Shown: piece by piece, positions 1-6,632 of the stretch
How positions within the stretch are numbered: position 1 is the first letter of the stretch
Layout of the letters: each line of letters opens with the position of its first letter
Assembly: GCA_022360595.1 (NCBI GenBank)
Contig: JAKSCN010000185.1
Coordinates: 1-24,592 of the forward strand
Length of the DNA stretch: 24,592 nucleotides
Source of the DNA: Chromatiales bacterium
Lineage (GTDB): Bacteria; Pseudomonadota; Gammaproteobacteria; Chromatiales; Chromatiaceae
Direction: 5' to 3'
The notes under the pieces: generated by a model
The model's input: the letters and a program-made list of their open reading frames with translations, nothing else
Told to the model about the DNA's origin: nothing
Databases searched by the model: none
Made by a program: the position numbers and the translations under genes

Positions 1-209
1 AGGCCGGTGTCTCAGCGATCAAGATTGAGGGGCGTCAGCGTAGCCCGGTCTATGTCAAACAGGTGACCCAGGTTTGGCGGCAGGCGATTGACGCCTGTCT
101 GAATAATCCCGAAGGTTATCAAGCGCGAGCCGACTGGATGGCGCAGTTGGATAAGGTCTCGGAAGGGAGCCAGACCACTTTGGGCGCCTATAGCCGCCCT
201 TGGCAGTAA
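1..209 (+). CDS. ubiU: UbiU, O2-independent ubiquinone hydroxylation protein (C-terminal fragment)
   Basis: This is the last 68 or so codons of a gene that begins before the window; the reading frame starts at base 3 and ends at TAA 207-209. The translation contains IKIEGRQRSPVYVKQV and ends in TLGAYSRPWQ, which I recognise as the C-terminus of the U32-peptidase-like protein UbiU (YhbU). In this family UbiU pairs with UbiV as an iron-sulfur heterodimer that hydroxylates the ubiquinone ring without oxygen. The 25-base gap to ubiV supports one transcript. The Fe-S cysteines of UbiU lie outside the window and cannot be checked. Confidence 0.85.
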   Translation, partial: AGVSAIKIEGRQRSPVYVKQVTQVWRQAIDACLNNPEGYQARADWMAQLDKVSEGSQTTLGAYSRPWQ

Positions 210-234
210 CTCTAGTTAGGCAGATATCGAACAG

Positions 235-1149
235 ATGGCAACAGCACCGAAACTCTCCGTTGGTCCAATTCTCTATTACTGGGATCGAGAGAAAATTTTT
301 GACTTCTACCAGATGTTGGCAGATGCGCCCGTGGATATTGTCTATCTGGGGGAGACAGTCTGTGCCAAACGCAGTCTGATCCGGCTTGAGGAGTGGTTTG
401 AGATTGCCGATACGCTGGCGGCAGCGGGAAAAGAGGTAGTGCTCTCCACCATGGCGTTGCTGGAGGCGGACTCTGAACTGAAGCGCCTGCGTCGCATTTG
501 TGAGAACGATCGTTATCTGGTTGAGGCCAATGATATGGGGGCGATCAATCTGCTGCAGGGTAAGCCCTTTGTCAGTGGTCATAGCGTCAATCTCTACAAT
601 GAGCGGACGTTGGCGCTTTTGGCGAAAAAAGGGATGAAGCGCTGGGTGTTGCCGGTGGAACTCTCTCACGAGACGTTGGCCGACCTGCAGGCGCATCGGC
701 CAGAGAACGTTGAGACCGAAGTCTTCGCCTATGGTCGTCTACCACTCGCCTATTCAGCCCGCTGCTTTACTGCCCGGGCACATAACCTGCCCAAGGATGA
801 CTGTCAGTATCGTTGCCTGGATTATCCCGATGGCTTGACGCTTTCGGCTCAGGATAACACCCGGTTTCTGGCGCTCAACGGTATCCAGACCCAGTCGGCC
901 CAGACGTTCAATTTGCTGGCTGAATTGGCGCGTATACGGGAGCTGAAGGTGGATGTTATTCGATTGAGTCCCCAGGCCAACTGGATGGAAAATATTATTA
1001 AGCTATTTAGCAAGACACTGGCGGGCGAGCTGTCACCCGACGAGGGAGCGGACAAGCTGTTGCGCTGGATGCCGGTGGGGTCTTGTGATGGTTACTGGTA
1101 TGGCGATGCGGGCATGCTCGATCATGCCCGCAGAGAGATTGCGGGCTGA
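235..1149 (+). CDS. ubiV: UbiV, O2-independent ubiquinone hydroxylation protein (U32 family)
   Basis: A 304-residue member of the U32 peptidase-like family. The four cysteines expected to hold the UbiV 4Fe-4S cluster are all visible: C43 (ETVCAKR), C177, C190 and C194, spaced C-x12-C-x3-C as in the E. coli protein. Family knowledge: UbiU-UbiV hydroxylate the quinone ring anaerobically, with prephenate as the oxygen donor, while UbiT binds the lipid intermediate. The ATG at 235 lies 25 bases after the ubiU stop; its ribosome binding site is weak (AGGCAG about 10 bases upstream), so coupling to ubiU is likely. The stop is only 3 bases from the stop of the convergent ubiT. The gene looks intact and implies quinone-dependent respiration under low oxygen. 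Confidence 0.93.
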   Translation: MATAPKLSVGPILYYWDREKIFDFYQMLADAPVDIVYLGETVCAKRSLIRLEEWFEIADTLAAAGKEVVLSTMALLEADSELKRLRRICENDRYLVEANDMGAINLLQGKPFVSGHSVNLYNERTLALLAKKGMKRWVLPVELSHETLADLQAHRPENVETEVFAYGRLPLAYSARCFTARAHNLPKDDCQYRCLDYPDGLTLSAQDNTRFLALNGIQTQSAQTFNLLAELARIRELKVDVIRLSPQANWMENIIKLFSKTLAGELSPDEGADKLLRWMPVGSCDGYWYGDAGMLDHARREIAG

Positions 1150-1152
1150 TTG

Positions 1153-1689
1153 CTAACCGGTAGCCGGTTTCTTGGCAAAGGGGCCTTTCGGTAGCATTGG
1201 TAGTTTGGGCAAGCGTTCGATAAGACCGGTTGCGCCGTTGAGCAATTTAAGAAAAGGGCCGATGCGATCGTCCAGCTCCAGTGAGTCGAGAAAGTTCTTC
1301 ACATAGAGACCCAGCTCAGTACTGCCCCCCAAACGCAGACGGCGGTTAAAGAACAGTGTGTCTGCGTCTTCCCGGCGTGTGGCTAATAGCAGAAAGTCGT
1401 AGATAGCCCCTTCAATGGAGAGGTCGTGGGGCAGGCTTTTGTCCGCTGCCTTTAATTTTCCGTCCTCCAGCGTTAGTCGGTAGCTGAGTTTGGCGTCGCT
1501 GATGCGGATCAGCATGACGTGGCCTTCCAGAAAATCGAGCTCATCATCAGCCAACTCGGGGGCAAACAGCTTATTCAGCAATGAGGCCAGGGCAAAGCTA
1601 TTGGCGCTGGTGGGAATCAAGCCCAATGGTAAGGCAAAAGGTTTGGGTAGCAGCGGTGAATTGGAAAGGCCGGTGCTGTTGGTGCTCAT
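1153..1689 (-). CDS. ubiT: UbiT, SCP2-domain ubiquinone biosynthesis accessory factor
   Basis: A 178-residue protein with a sterol-carrier SCP2 domain at roughly residues 40-140. The segment EDADTLFFNRRLRLGGSTEL followed by GLYVKNFLDSL is typical of UbiT (YhbT). The domain is expected to bind the polyprenylated quinone intermediates processed by UbiU/UbiV. The ATG at 1689 is preceded by CGGAG with 9-base spacing. The gene lies 46 bases downstream of cysG on the same strand, so the two may share a transcript, and it converges on ubiV. In E. coli ubiT is divergent from ubiUV, so this tail-to-tail order is a different arrangement of the same three genes. A proline/lysine-rich C-terminus (LPKLPMLPKGPFAKK) follows the domain. 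Confidence 0.9.
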   Translation of the reverse strand: MSTNSTGLSNSPLLPKPFALPLGLIPTSANSFALASLLNKLFAPELADDELDFLEGHVMLIRISDAKLSYRLTLEDGKLKAADKSLPHDLSIEGAIYDFLLLATRREDADTLFFNRRLRLGGSTELGLYVKNFLDSLELDDRIGPFLKLLNGATGLIERLPKLPMLPKGPFAKKPATG

Positions 1690-1735
1690 GCTCTGTAACT
1701 CCGTGTTGCTATGCCTGTGTGGCTATCTGTGTATG

Positions 1736-3160
1736 CTAGTCGTGAATATCGGATGTGGCGCCACGCTTGGGTGAGCTGGGTGGGGTGAACCAACTCAGCT
1801 TCTCTTGTAGTTCAACGACCTCGCCAACAATAATGAGCGTAGGTGGTTTCGGTCTCTCCCGCGTTACAATCTCCTCGATTGTGGAGAGCGTGCCGGTGAA
1901 CACCCGCTGATGCTCGGTGGTGCCTTGCTGCACCAGCGCGATAGGCATATCCGGGGAAACACCGTGACCGATCAGTTCCTTCACGATGACGGGCAGACCG
2001 TGTAATCCCATGTAGAAGACAATTGTCTGGTGGGCGTGGGCAAGCTGTTCCCAGTTGAGGTTCATGGTGCCATCTTTTAGATGGCCTGTAACGAAGGTGA
2101 CCGACTGTGCGTAGTCCCGGTGCGTCAACGGAATGCCGGAGTAGGCGGCACAACCGGATGCAGCGGTCACGGCGGGGACTACCTGAAAGGGGACGCCTTC
2201 GGCGGACAGGGTATCGATCTCTTCACCGCCGCGACCGAATATAAAGGGGTCGCCCCCTTTTAGCCGGATAACGCGTTTACCCTCTTTAGCCAGCTTGACC
2301 AGCAGTTGGTTAATCTCTTCCTGGCGCATGGCATGTTGATCGCGCTCTTTGCCGACATAGATACGGTCAGCATCGCGACGGGTCATATCAAGAATAGGTT
2401 GAGCGACCAGACGGTCGTACACGACAACGTCTGCCTGCTGCATCAAGCGCAGGGCGCGGAATGAGACCAGATCGGGATCACCAGGGCCACCGCCCACCAA
2501 GTAGACCTCCCCGATGGTGGAGGCGGGCTCGGTTGACTCCAGCGCCAACTCCATCGCGGCGTCCGCCTCCTGCATATGGCCGGAGAAGACCCGTTCGGCT
2601 ACACCACTGCTGAAGGTGTTCTCCCAGAAGATACGGCGATCCGTTGGGTTATTGAACTTCGCTTTGACACGATCGCGAAACTTGGCTGCAAGCTCGGCCA
2701 GACGGCCGTAACCGGCGGGTATCAAAGACTCCAGGCGGCTGCGGATCAGACGCGCAAGCACCGGTGATGCGCCACCTGTTGAGACTGCTGCGACAACCGG
2801 TGAGCGGTCGATGATGGACGGAAAAATAAAGGTGCACAGCTCGGGTTGGTCGACCACATTGACCGGAATCCGCAGGGAGTGCGCTTTTTCGTAAACCTGT
2901 TTATTGACATCCTTATCATTGGTGGCGGCGATGACTAGATAGGCATCGGCAATATCATCTTCCTCATAACTGCGCTCAAGGTGTTCGATCTGGCCTTGAT
3001 CTCGCAAGCCGCAAAGATTGGGGCAGAGTTGAGGTGAAATTACCCGTACACGGCTGTTGGCCTTCAGCAGCAGCGTGACCTTGCGCGCGGCGACATCACC
3101 ACCGCCAATGACCAGACAGACTTTATCTTTAATATCAATGAAAATAGGGAGGAAATCCAT
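1736..3160 (-). CDS. cysG: CysG, siroheme synthase (trifunctional)
   Basis: 474 residues from the preferred start at 3160, which has AAGG seven bases upstream and matches the family N-terminus MDFLPIFIDIKDK. An upstream in-frame ATG at 3214 would add 18 unrelated residues. The N-terminal half is precorrin-2 dehydrogenase/ferrochelatase: the NAD-binding loop VIGGGDVAARK is at residues 17-27 and Asp104, the catalytic residue position known from E. coli CysG, is present. The C-terminal half (about 218-460) is uroporphyrinogen-III C-methyltransferase with VGGGPGDPDL, RLKGGDPFIFGRGGEE and VPAVTAASG. Siroheme feeds sulfite reductases, including reverse-acting DsrAB in sulfur oxidisers, and is also the precursor for heme d1. 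The protein is cytoplasmic. ubiT follows 46 bases downstream; the rhd-tusA-dsrE2 cluster is divergent upstream. Confidence 0.95.
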   Translation of the reverse strand: MDFLPIFIDIKDKVCLVIGGGDVAARKVTLLLKANSRVRVISPQLCPNLCGLRDQGQIEHLERSYEEDDIADAYLVIAATNDKDVNKQVYEKAHSLRIPVNVVDQPELCTFIFPSIIDRSPVVAAVSTGGASPVLARLIRSRLESLIPAGYGRLAELAAKFRDRVKAKFNNPTDRRIFWENTFSSGVAERVFSGHMQEADAAMELALESTEPASTIGEVYLVGGGPGDPDLVSFRALRLMQQADVVVYDRLVAQPILDMTRRDADRIYVGKERDQHAMRQEEINQLLVKLAKEGKRVIRLKGGDPFIFGRGGEEIDTLSAEGVPFQVVPAVTAASGCAAYSGIPLTHRDYAQSVTFVTGHLKDGTMNLNWEQLAHAHQTIVFYMGLHGLPVIVKELIGHGVSPDMPIALVQQGTTEHQRVFTGTLSTIEEIVTRERPKPPTLIIVGEVVELQEKLSWFTPPSSPKRGATSDIHD

Positions 3161-3190
3161 CGCAACCTTCTTTTTACTTGCCCAGCCAAA

Positions 3191-3247
3191 ACATGGTACA
3201 TGTTTGGACGCCAAACCACATACAATAACTGCGGAACTGTACCATGT
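3191..3247. repeat. Inverted repeat in the cysG leader
   Basis: ACATGGTACA at 3191-3200 and its exact reverse complement TGTACCATGT at 3238-3247 enclose a smaller hairpin, GTTTGG (3202-3207) with CCAAAC (3211-3216). The block sits 31-87 bases upstream of the cysG start on the minus strand. It could be a structured 5' leader or paired binding sites for a regulator. It matches no riboswitch class I recognise, and the 10-bp arms themselves are near-palindromic (CATGGTACATG-like). Confidence 0.45.
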
Positions 3248-3294
3248 GGTTGGCGGCCTAACAATTTCTCAATGGTGAGATATGGCAGGTTCTC

Positions 3295-3328
3295 TTGTAT
3301 ATATTAGTAAATCAGTAATATACTAATA
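3295..3328 (+). promoter_or_regulatory. Candidate promoter and operator of rhd-tusA-dsrE2
   Basis: TTGTAT (3295-3300) and TATACT (3319-3324), 18 bases apart, form a plausible sigma-70 promoter about 48 bases before the rhd start. An exact 8-bp inverted repeat, TATTAGTA (3302-3309) and TACTAATA (3321-3328), overlaps the spacer and the -10 box, the position expected for a repressor operator. AT-rich palindromes of this general kind are bound by ArsR-type sulfide/persulfide sensors (BigR/SqrR group) in other bacteria. Assigning such a regulator here is a guess, as none is encoded in the window. Confidence 0.4.
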
Positions 3329-3371
3329 AACTCGGATATTTTGACAATTAGGAAATATAGGTATTTAAAAC

Positions 3372-3692
3372 GTGGTTTATGAGATAGATTCAGTGCAACT
3401 TGAGCAGAAGATCGCCGCCGGTGATGAGGTGTATCTACTGGATATTCGTACAGAGGCTGAAGTTGCCCATGGAATGCTACCCAACTCTCGCCATAGACCC
3501 ATGCATATGATCCCGACGGAAATGAGCAGTTTCCCTAAGGATAAAGAGGTGGTGCTCTACTGCCGTAGTGGTGCGCGCTCGTATCATGCCTGCATGTTTC
3601 TGATGCAGCAGGGCTTTTCTAATGTTTTAAATCTCCGGGGAGGGATTATCGATTGGGCTCGCAATCGCTTCGATATTGTACCTTTCGCATAA
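3372..3692 (+). CDS. rhd: Single-domain rhodanese (sulfurtransferase)
   Basis: A 106-residue cytoplasmic rhodanese domain. The active-site loop C64-RSGAR is intact (VVLYCRSGARSY), and LLDIRTEAE near residue 22 and NLRGGIIDWA near residue 87 are standard rhodanese segments. The start is GTG at 3372: an in-frame TAA at 3366-3368 rules out anything longer and no in-frame ATG lies near. The ribosome binding site is poor (ATAGG, 10 bases upstream). It is the first gene of a rhd-tusA-dsrE2 series, a combination known from sulfur oxidisers such as Allochromatium vinosum, where the rhodanese loads sulfane sulfur onto the relay. There are 214 bases before tusA, so tusA may also have its own promoter. 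Confidence 0.9.
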   Translation: MVYEIDSVQLEQKIAAGDEVYLLDIRTEAEVAHGMLPNSRHRPMHMIPTEMSSFPKDKEVVLYCRSGARSYHACMFLMQQGFSNVLNLRGGIIDWARNRFDIVPFA

Positions 3693-3705
3693 TTCAATAT
3701 TTTTG

Positions 3706-3838
3706 CTCCGAGTTAAATGGAGAGAAAATTCGTTAGGGAAGTACCATTACTTGTTAGGGTTTAGGCTCGGAGAGAATGGTTTTGCAATAGTCATAACTTT
3801 TCCTGCTGGATAGTGTAAAAAGGTTTGCTTGCCTTTTT
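3706..3838 (+). other. rhd-tusA intergenic region with inverted repeats
   Basis: The 214-base gap after rhd holds two paired motifs. CTCCGAG (3706-3712) is complementary to CTCGGAG (3766-3772), enclosing two GTTAGGG direct repeats. AAAAAGG (3817-3823) pairs with CCTTTTT (3832-3838) around an 8-base loop and resembles a weak bidirectional terminator or attenuator. An mRNA processing or attenuation role between rhd and the more strongly translated tusA is possible but unproven. Confidence 0.35.
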
Positions 3839-3906
3839 ATGACAGTTAGAATATAAGGTATGACTGATTTTCATACACACAATAGATAACGCACTGGAGG
3901 TTTCCT

Positions 3907-4137
3907 ATGTCTAGTTTTGATGAAGAGTTGGATGCGAGCGGTCTGAACTGTCCTCTGCCCATCCTGCGTGCTAAAAAAACTCTTTCTGGCATGGAGTCTA
4001 GTAAGGTTCTGCATATCATTGCGACTGATCCTGGTTCAGTTAAAGATTTCGAAGCCTTCGCTAAACAGACCGGCAACGAGCTGATGGAATCCAAAGAGGA
4101 AGGTGGTAAATTCCACTTCCTAATTAAGAAAGCTTAA
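3907..4137 (+). CDS. tusA: TusA family sulfur carrier protein
   Basis: A 76-residue TusA/SirA-type protein. The conserved Cys-Pro motif is present: LDASGLNCPLPILRAKK with C15 as the persulfide-carrying residue, followed by the family's TDPGSVKDFEAFAKQTGNEL. It has an ideal ribosome binding site (GGAGG, 6-base spacing). In sulfur oxidisers TusA receives sulfur from rhodanese and passes it to DsrE-type proteins and onward to sulfite-forming enzymes; it also serves tRNA thiolation in many bacteria. Its place between rhd and dsrE2 favours the dissimilatory role. dsrE2 starts 47 bases downstream, so the two are surely co-transcribed. Confidence 0.95.
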   Translation: MSSFDEELDASGLNCPLPILRAKKTLSGMESSKVLHIIATDPGSVKDFEAFAKQTGNELMESKEEGGKFHFLIKKA

Positions 4138-4184
4138 TTCTCGGGTCTGAAGTCGACCCTCAAAAATCTAAGGAGGAGATTCAG

Positions 4185-4664
4185 ATGGATGAGAAGAAGT
4201 TAGCCATTATCGCGACCAAAGGTTCTCTGGATTGGGCTTATCCACCCTTTATCCTGGGTTCTACTGCGGCGGCGCTTGGTTATGAAGTAGAAATATTCTT
4301 CACATTTTATGGATTACAGTTGCTGCGCAAGGATCTGAGCCTGGAGGTTACTCCGCTGGGTAATCCTGGTATGCCAATGCCTATGGGCATGGATAAATGG
4401 TTTCCAGTACTGGGCACCGCACTGCCCGGTATGCAGTCCATGATGACCATGATGATGAAAAAGAAGATGGCTTCAAAAGGTGTAGCAAGCATTGATGAGC
4501 TGCGCTCACTCTGTCTTGAAGCTGAAGTTCGATTGATCGCCTGTCAAATGACAGTGGATCTCTTCGACATGAATACTTCTGATTTCATTAGCGATGTTGA
4601 GTACGCTGGTGCAGCGCGTTTCTTCGAATTCGCTGGTGAGAGCGATATCTGTATGTATATCTGA
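4185..4664 (+). CDS. dsrE2: DsrE2-type sulfur relay protein (DsrE/DsrF-like family)
   Basis: 159 residues with the DsrE/DrsE-like fold. The N-terminus KLAIIATKGSLDWAYPPF and the segment EVRLIACQMTVDLFDM are characteristic, with C120 the likely sulfur-binding cysteine; C110 and C156 are the other cysteines. A methionine-rich stretch (PGMPMPMGMDKW and MQSMMTMMMKKK, residues 62-94) is a usual feature of this subfamily and may form an amphipathic or membrane-touching segment. The ribosome binding site AAGGAGGAG is very strong. It is the last gene of rhd-tusA-dsrE2 and is followed by a clear terminator. Role by family: a partner in intracellular persulfide transfer; the precise acceptor is not settled even in model organisms. 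Confidence 0.92.
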   Translation: MDEKKLAIIATKGSLDWAYPPFILGSTAAALGYEVEIFFTFYGLQLLRKDLSLEVTPLGNPGMPMPMGMDKWFPVLGTALPGMQSMMTMMMKKKMASKGVASIDELRSLCLEAEVRLIACQMTVDLFDMNTSDFISDVEYAGAARFFEFAGESDICMYI

Positions 4665-4680
4665 TATCCGCTTGAGCCTA

Positions 4681-4718
4681 AAAAAGCCGTGCCTGGTAAC
4701 AGGTGCGGTTTTTTTTTG
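4681..4718 (+). terminator. Rho-independent terminator after dsrE2
   Basis: A 10-bp stem with some G-U pairs, GCCGTGCCTG (4686-4695) with CAGGTGCGGT (4700-4709), closed by the GNRA tetraloop GTAA, runs into a tract of T residues ending at 4718. It lies 16 bases after the dsrE2 stop and closes the rhd-tusA-dsrE2 unit. Confidence 0.85.
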
Positions 4719-4767
4719 GCCGTTAATACGATGAATAAGTGAGCTGATTTATTTGGTTTTAATAAAG

Positions 4768-4813
4768 GGGTCTTAAATCATTCCACCCCAAATTGATTAG
4801 TATTAACAGACCC
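4768..4813. repeat. Possible decayed copy of the MITE-like terminal repeat
   Basis: GATTAGTATTAACAGACCC (ending at 4813) closely resembles the right end of the MITE-like elements at 6222 and 16774 (AATTAGTGTTAACAGGCCC). GGGTCT at 4768-4773 could be the matching left end. The 46-base unit lies between two terminators. Similarity is by eye only and the left arm is weak. Confidence 0.3.
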
Positions 4814-4820
4814 TTGACAT

Positions 4821-4850
4821 AAAAAAGCCCGGCGAGCGCCGGGCCTTTTA
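4821..4850 (-). terminator. Terminator of the fadL-like gene
   Basis: A perfect 7-bp GC stem, GCCCGGC (4827-4833) with GCCGGGC (4838-4844), flanked by a T tract on the minus strand. It is 22 bases past the stop of the FadL-like gene. A run of T on the other side makes it potentially bidirectional. Confidence 0.9.
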
Positions 4851-4872
4851 TTGGAAGGATAACCAGAGAACC

Positions 4873-6099
4873 TTACATGAAGGTTTTACTGATACCTAAG
4901 CCAAGCAGGTTGACGTTGGATTTATATTCGCCGTTGTAGAGCAAAGATCCATTGGGCTCTCCTGGTGCGGTAAAGCCGGTGGCGCTGTGTGTGCGGTCTT
5001 TAAAGCGGACATACATGTAACCACCTTCGAGAGTCCAGCCGTCTCCCATGTCGTGTCCAAAGCCTACGCTGAACAGGTGGCGATCGGCATCCGGAACGCG
5101 GGCACTGAAGAAGTCATCATTTTGGCCGGTTTGGTCAAAGGAGTAGCCAAAACGTAGCTGTGTTTTGTTGTTGAGTTGATAAGTTCCACCAAGCCGGTAG
5201 GCGGTAGCATCGTCCCAGTTGTTTATGCTGGTAACGGTGCTGACGGGATTTTTGATCTCGAGTACATCAAATGAACTCCAGCCCGTGCGGGTAATATCGA
5301 ACTCAAGAGCCAGTTTGTCAGTGGCTTCGACACGTATGCCAGCTTGCAGGCGTGTAGGTAATTCCAGCTCTGCGGTTGCCGGTACAGTCAACATGGCTGA
5401 AGGGATATGAGAACTCCCTTTGATATCGATATCAGCGCCTGAGTGGTAGCTTACACCCACACTGACATTATCCTGGGTGAAGAGCAGCCCCAGGTTCCAG
5501 CCGAAAGCGTCTCCATCACCCTCGTTGTCTATAACATCTGCGTTGAACTCAACAGTTCTCAAATAGTAATAATCGAGACCACCCGAAACACTAAAGTTGT
5601 CGGTTAGCTTATAGGCGACAGTGGGTGAGAGATCGATGATCTCAACCTTGCTTAAAGTCGGGTGGCCAATGCCAACCAGGCCAGGGAATACCGGTGCGGT
5701 TTCGTCCCAGTTGGTTTCCAGGCCAAAAGGGGCGGAGAGGCCCAAACCGAAAGCAGTTCTATCGTTCAAGCGATAGGTGGCTTGGAACTGGGGAATGGCT
5801 ATGATGCTTTTGCCATCGCTATCATGGCTGCCGGTGACCGTTGTGACACTCAGATCCGGTACAATGGCCATTAAACCGCCCGAGAGGCTGGTCGGGTGAT
5901 AGACCGCCGCTGCGGGATTGTAAGGAATCGCGCCCAATTCATCGGGGTTGGCGACTACTGCATTAGAGGTACCTAAACCGAGAATGGAAATTTCCGGGAT
6001 ACCAAATCCAGACGAAAGCGCCTGCGTTGAAAGCCCAAGTAGTGTTATACCACAGGCTACGGGTAGTAACCGAGGCGTGTGCGGGAATGTTTTTCTCAT
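4873..6099 (-). CDS. OmpP1/FadL/TodX family outer-membrane channel
   Basis: 408 residues. A signal peptide is visible (MRKTFPHTPR then the hydrophobic LLPVACGITLLGLST, cleavage probably near ALS-SG, residues 28-30). Near the mature N-terminus, NPDELGAIPYNPAAAVYH carries the NPA motif of FadL proteins, and the rest is alternating beta strands ending in ...LLGLGISKTFM with the C-terminal aromatic/hydrophobic residue of outer-membrane barrels. FadL-family channels take up long-chain fatty acids or other hydrophobic compounds. It is a stand-alone gene: strong ribosome binding site GGAGGAG before the ATG at 6099 and its own terminator. Substrate cannot be read from sequence; nearby acyl-CoA chemistry lies more than 10 kb away and does not establish a link. 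Confidence 0.9.
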   Translation of the reverse strand: MRKTFPHTPRLLPVACGITLLGLSTQALSSGFGIPEISILGLGTSNAVVANPDELGAIPYNPAAAVYHPTSLSGGLMAIVPDLSVTTVTGSHDSDGKSIIAIPQFQATYRLNDRTAFGLGLSAPFGLETNWDETAPVFPGLVGIGHPTLSKVEIIDLSPTVAYKLTDNFSVSGGLDYYYLRTVEFNADVIDNEGDGDAFGWNLGLLFTQDNVSVGVSYHSGADIDIKGSSHIPSAMLTVPATAELELPTRLQAGIRVEATDKLALEFDITRTGWSSFDVLEIKNPVSTVTSINNWDDATAYRLGGTYQLNNKTQLRFGYSFDQTGQNDDFFSARVPDADRHLFSVGFGHDMGDGWTLEGGYMYVRFKDRTHSATGFTAPGEPNGSLLYNGEYKSNVNLLGLGISKTFM

Positions 6100-6221
6100 T
6101 TTGCTCCTCCGCGTAGAGAGATAGGGACTGTAGTGCAGATGTAATATTAAAGCCGTTGAAGGCTAAGTTATTTTTGCTATAAATACTAGTAAAATCGCAA
6201 ATTCCCATAAATTTAGCTTTA

Positions 6222-6433
6222 GGGCTTGTTAACACTAATTTGGTCGCTCCAAATAAGTGACGAGGAATGCCGAGTGGTGCTTTTTTAGGTTCAACCCCCT
6301 TTCTAAATGTAGGGAGGTGAGGCTCTTTTTTAGCCCAGTGGCGTTATCAGTCGCTTATGTAGACTGCCCCTTCTGCCTTGCTGGTTAAAAAAATGGCCGT
6401 TGGCAGCGATGATCAAATTAGTGTTAACAGGCC
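6222..6433. mobile_element. MITE-like palindromic element, copy A (212 bp)
   Basis: Ends in inverted repeats GGGCTTGTTAACACTAATTT (left) and AAATTAGTGTTAACAGGCC (right), flanked by TA on both sides (6220-6221 and 6434-6435), as in Tc1/mariner/IS630-type insertion. It shares the terminal sequences, the segment GCCGAGTGGTGCTTT, and an identical 25-base core near 6342-6366 (GGCGTTATCAGTCGCTTATG and five more bases) with copy B at 16774-17053. Compared with copy B it lacks about 57 bases just inside the left end. No transposase is encoded; short open frames inside are chance. It sits between the divergent FadL-like and LysR genes. Confidence 0.75.
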
Positions 6434-6548
6434 TAAGTAATGCAGATAAGCGGCCTCTCCAGGTCAGTATCTGGCAGAACCGACAGGATGAAAGATTGTT
6501 GCGTAGCAGCAATTAAGTGGTTGATATTAATGAGTCTTAATAACATTA

Positions 6549-6564
6549 AAATATCCTGATATTT
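6549..6564. promoter_or_regulatory. Palindrome upstream of the LysR gene
   Basis: AAATATC (6549-6555), two bases, then GATATTT (6558-6564) form a perfect 7-bp inverted repeat 69 bases before the LysR start. An AT-rich TATAAAAG follows at about 6590. It is a plausible autoregulatory site for the LysR protein, since LysR-type proteins usually bind interrupted dyads upstream of their own genes. Binding is not shown. Confidence 0.35.
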
Positions 6565-6632
6565 ATTTACTCGAGCTATAGAATTTTGGTATAAAAGTTA
6601 TTTATCACTAACCTGTTGTACGGAGATTCTCA

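Noticed and set aside
55..696. Long open frame antisense to ubiU/ubiV (213 codons, minus strand)
   Set aside because: It lies opposite two well-supported ubi genes whose conserved cysteines and motifs are on the plus strand; the antisense translation shows no recognisable domain.
3161..3214. N-terminal extension of CysG by 18 codons
   Set aside because: The ATG at 3160 has the better ribosome binding site and gives the family N-terminus; the extra residues have no family match and cover the inverted-repeat leader.
3341..3367. TTGACA (3341) with TATTTA (3362) as the rhd promoter
   Set aside because: Transcription would begin at or beyond the rhd GTG at 3372, and the spacer is only 15 bases; the upstream TTGTAT/TATACT pair fits better.
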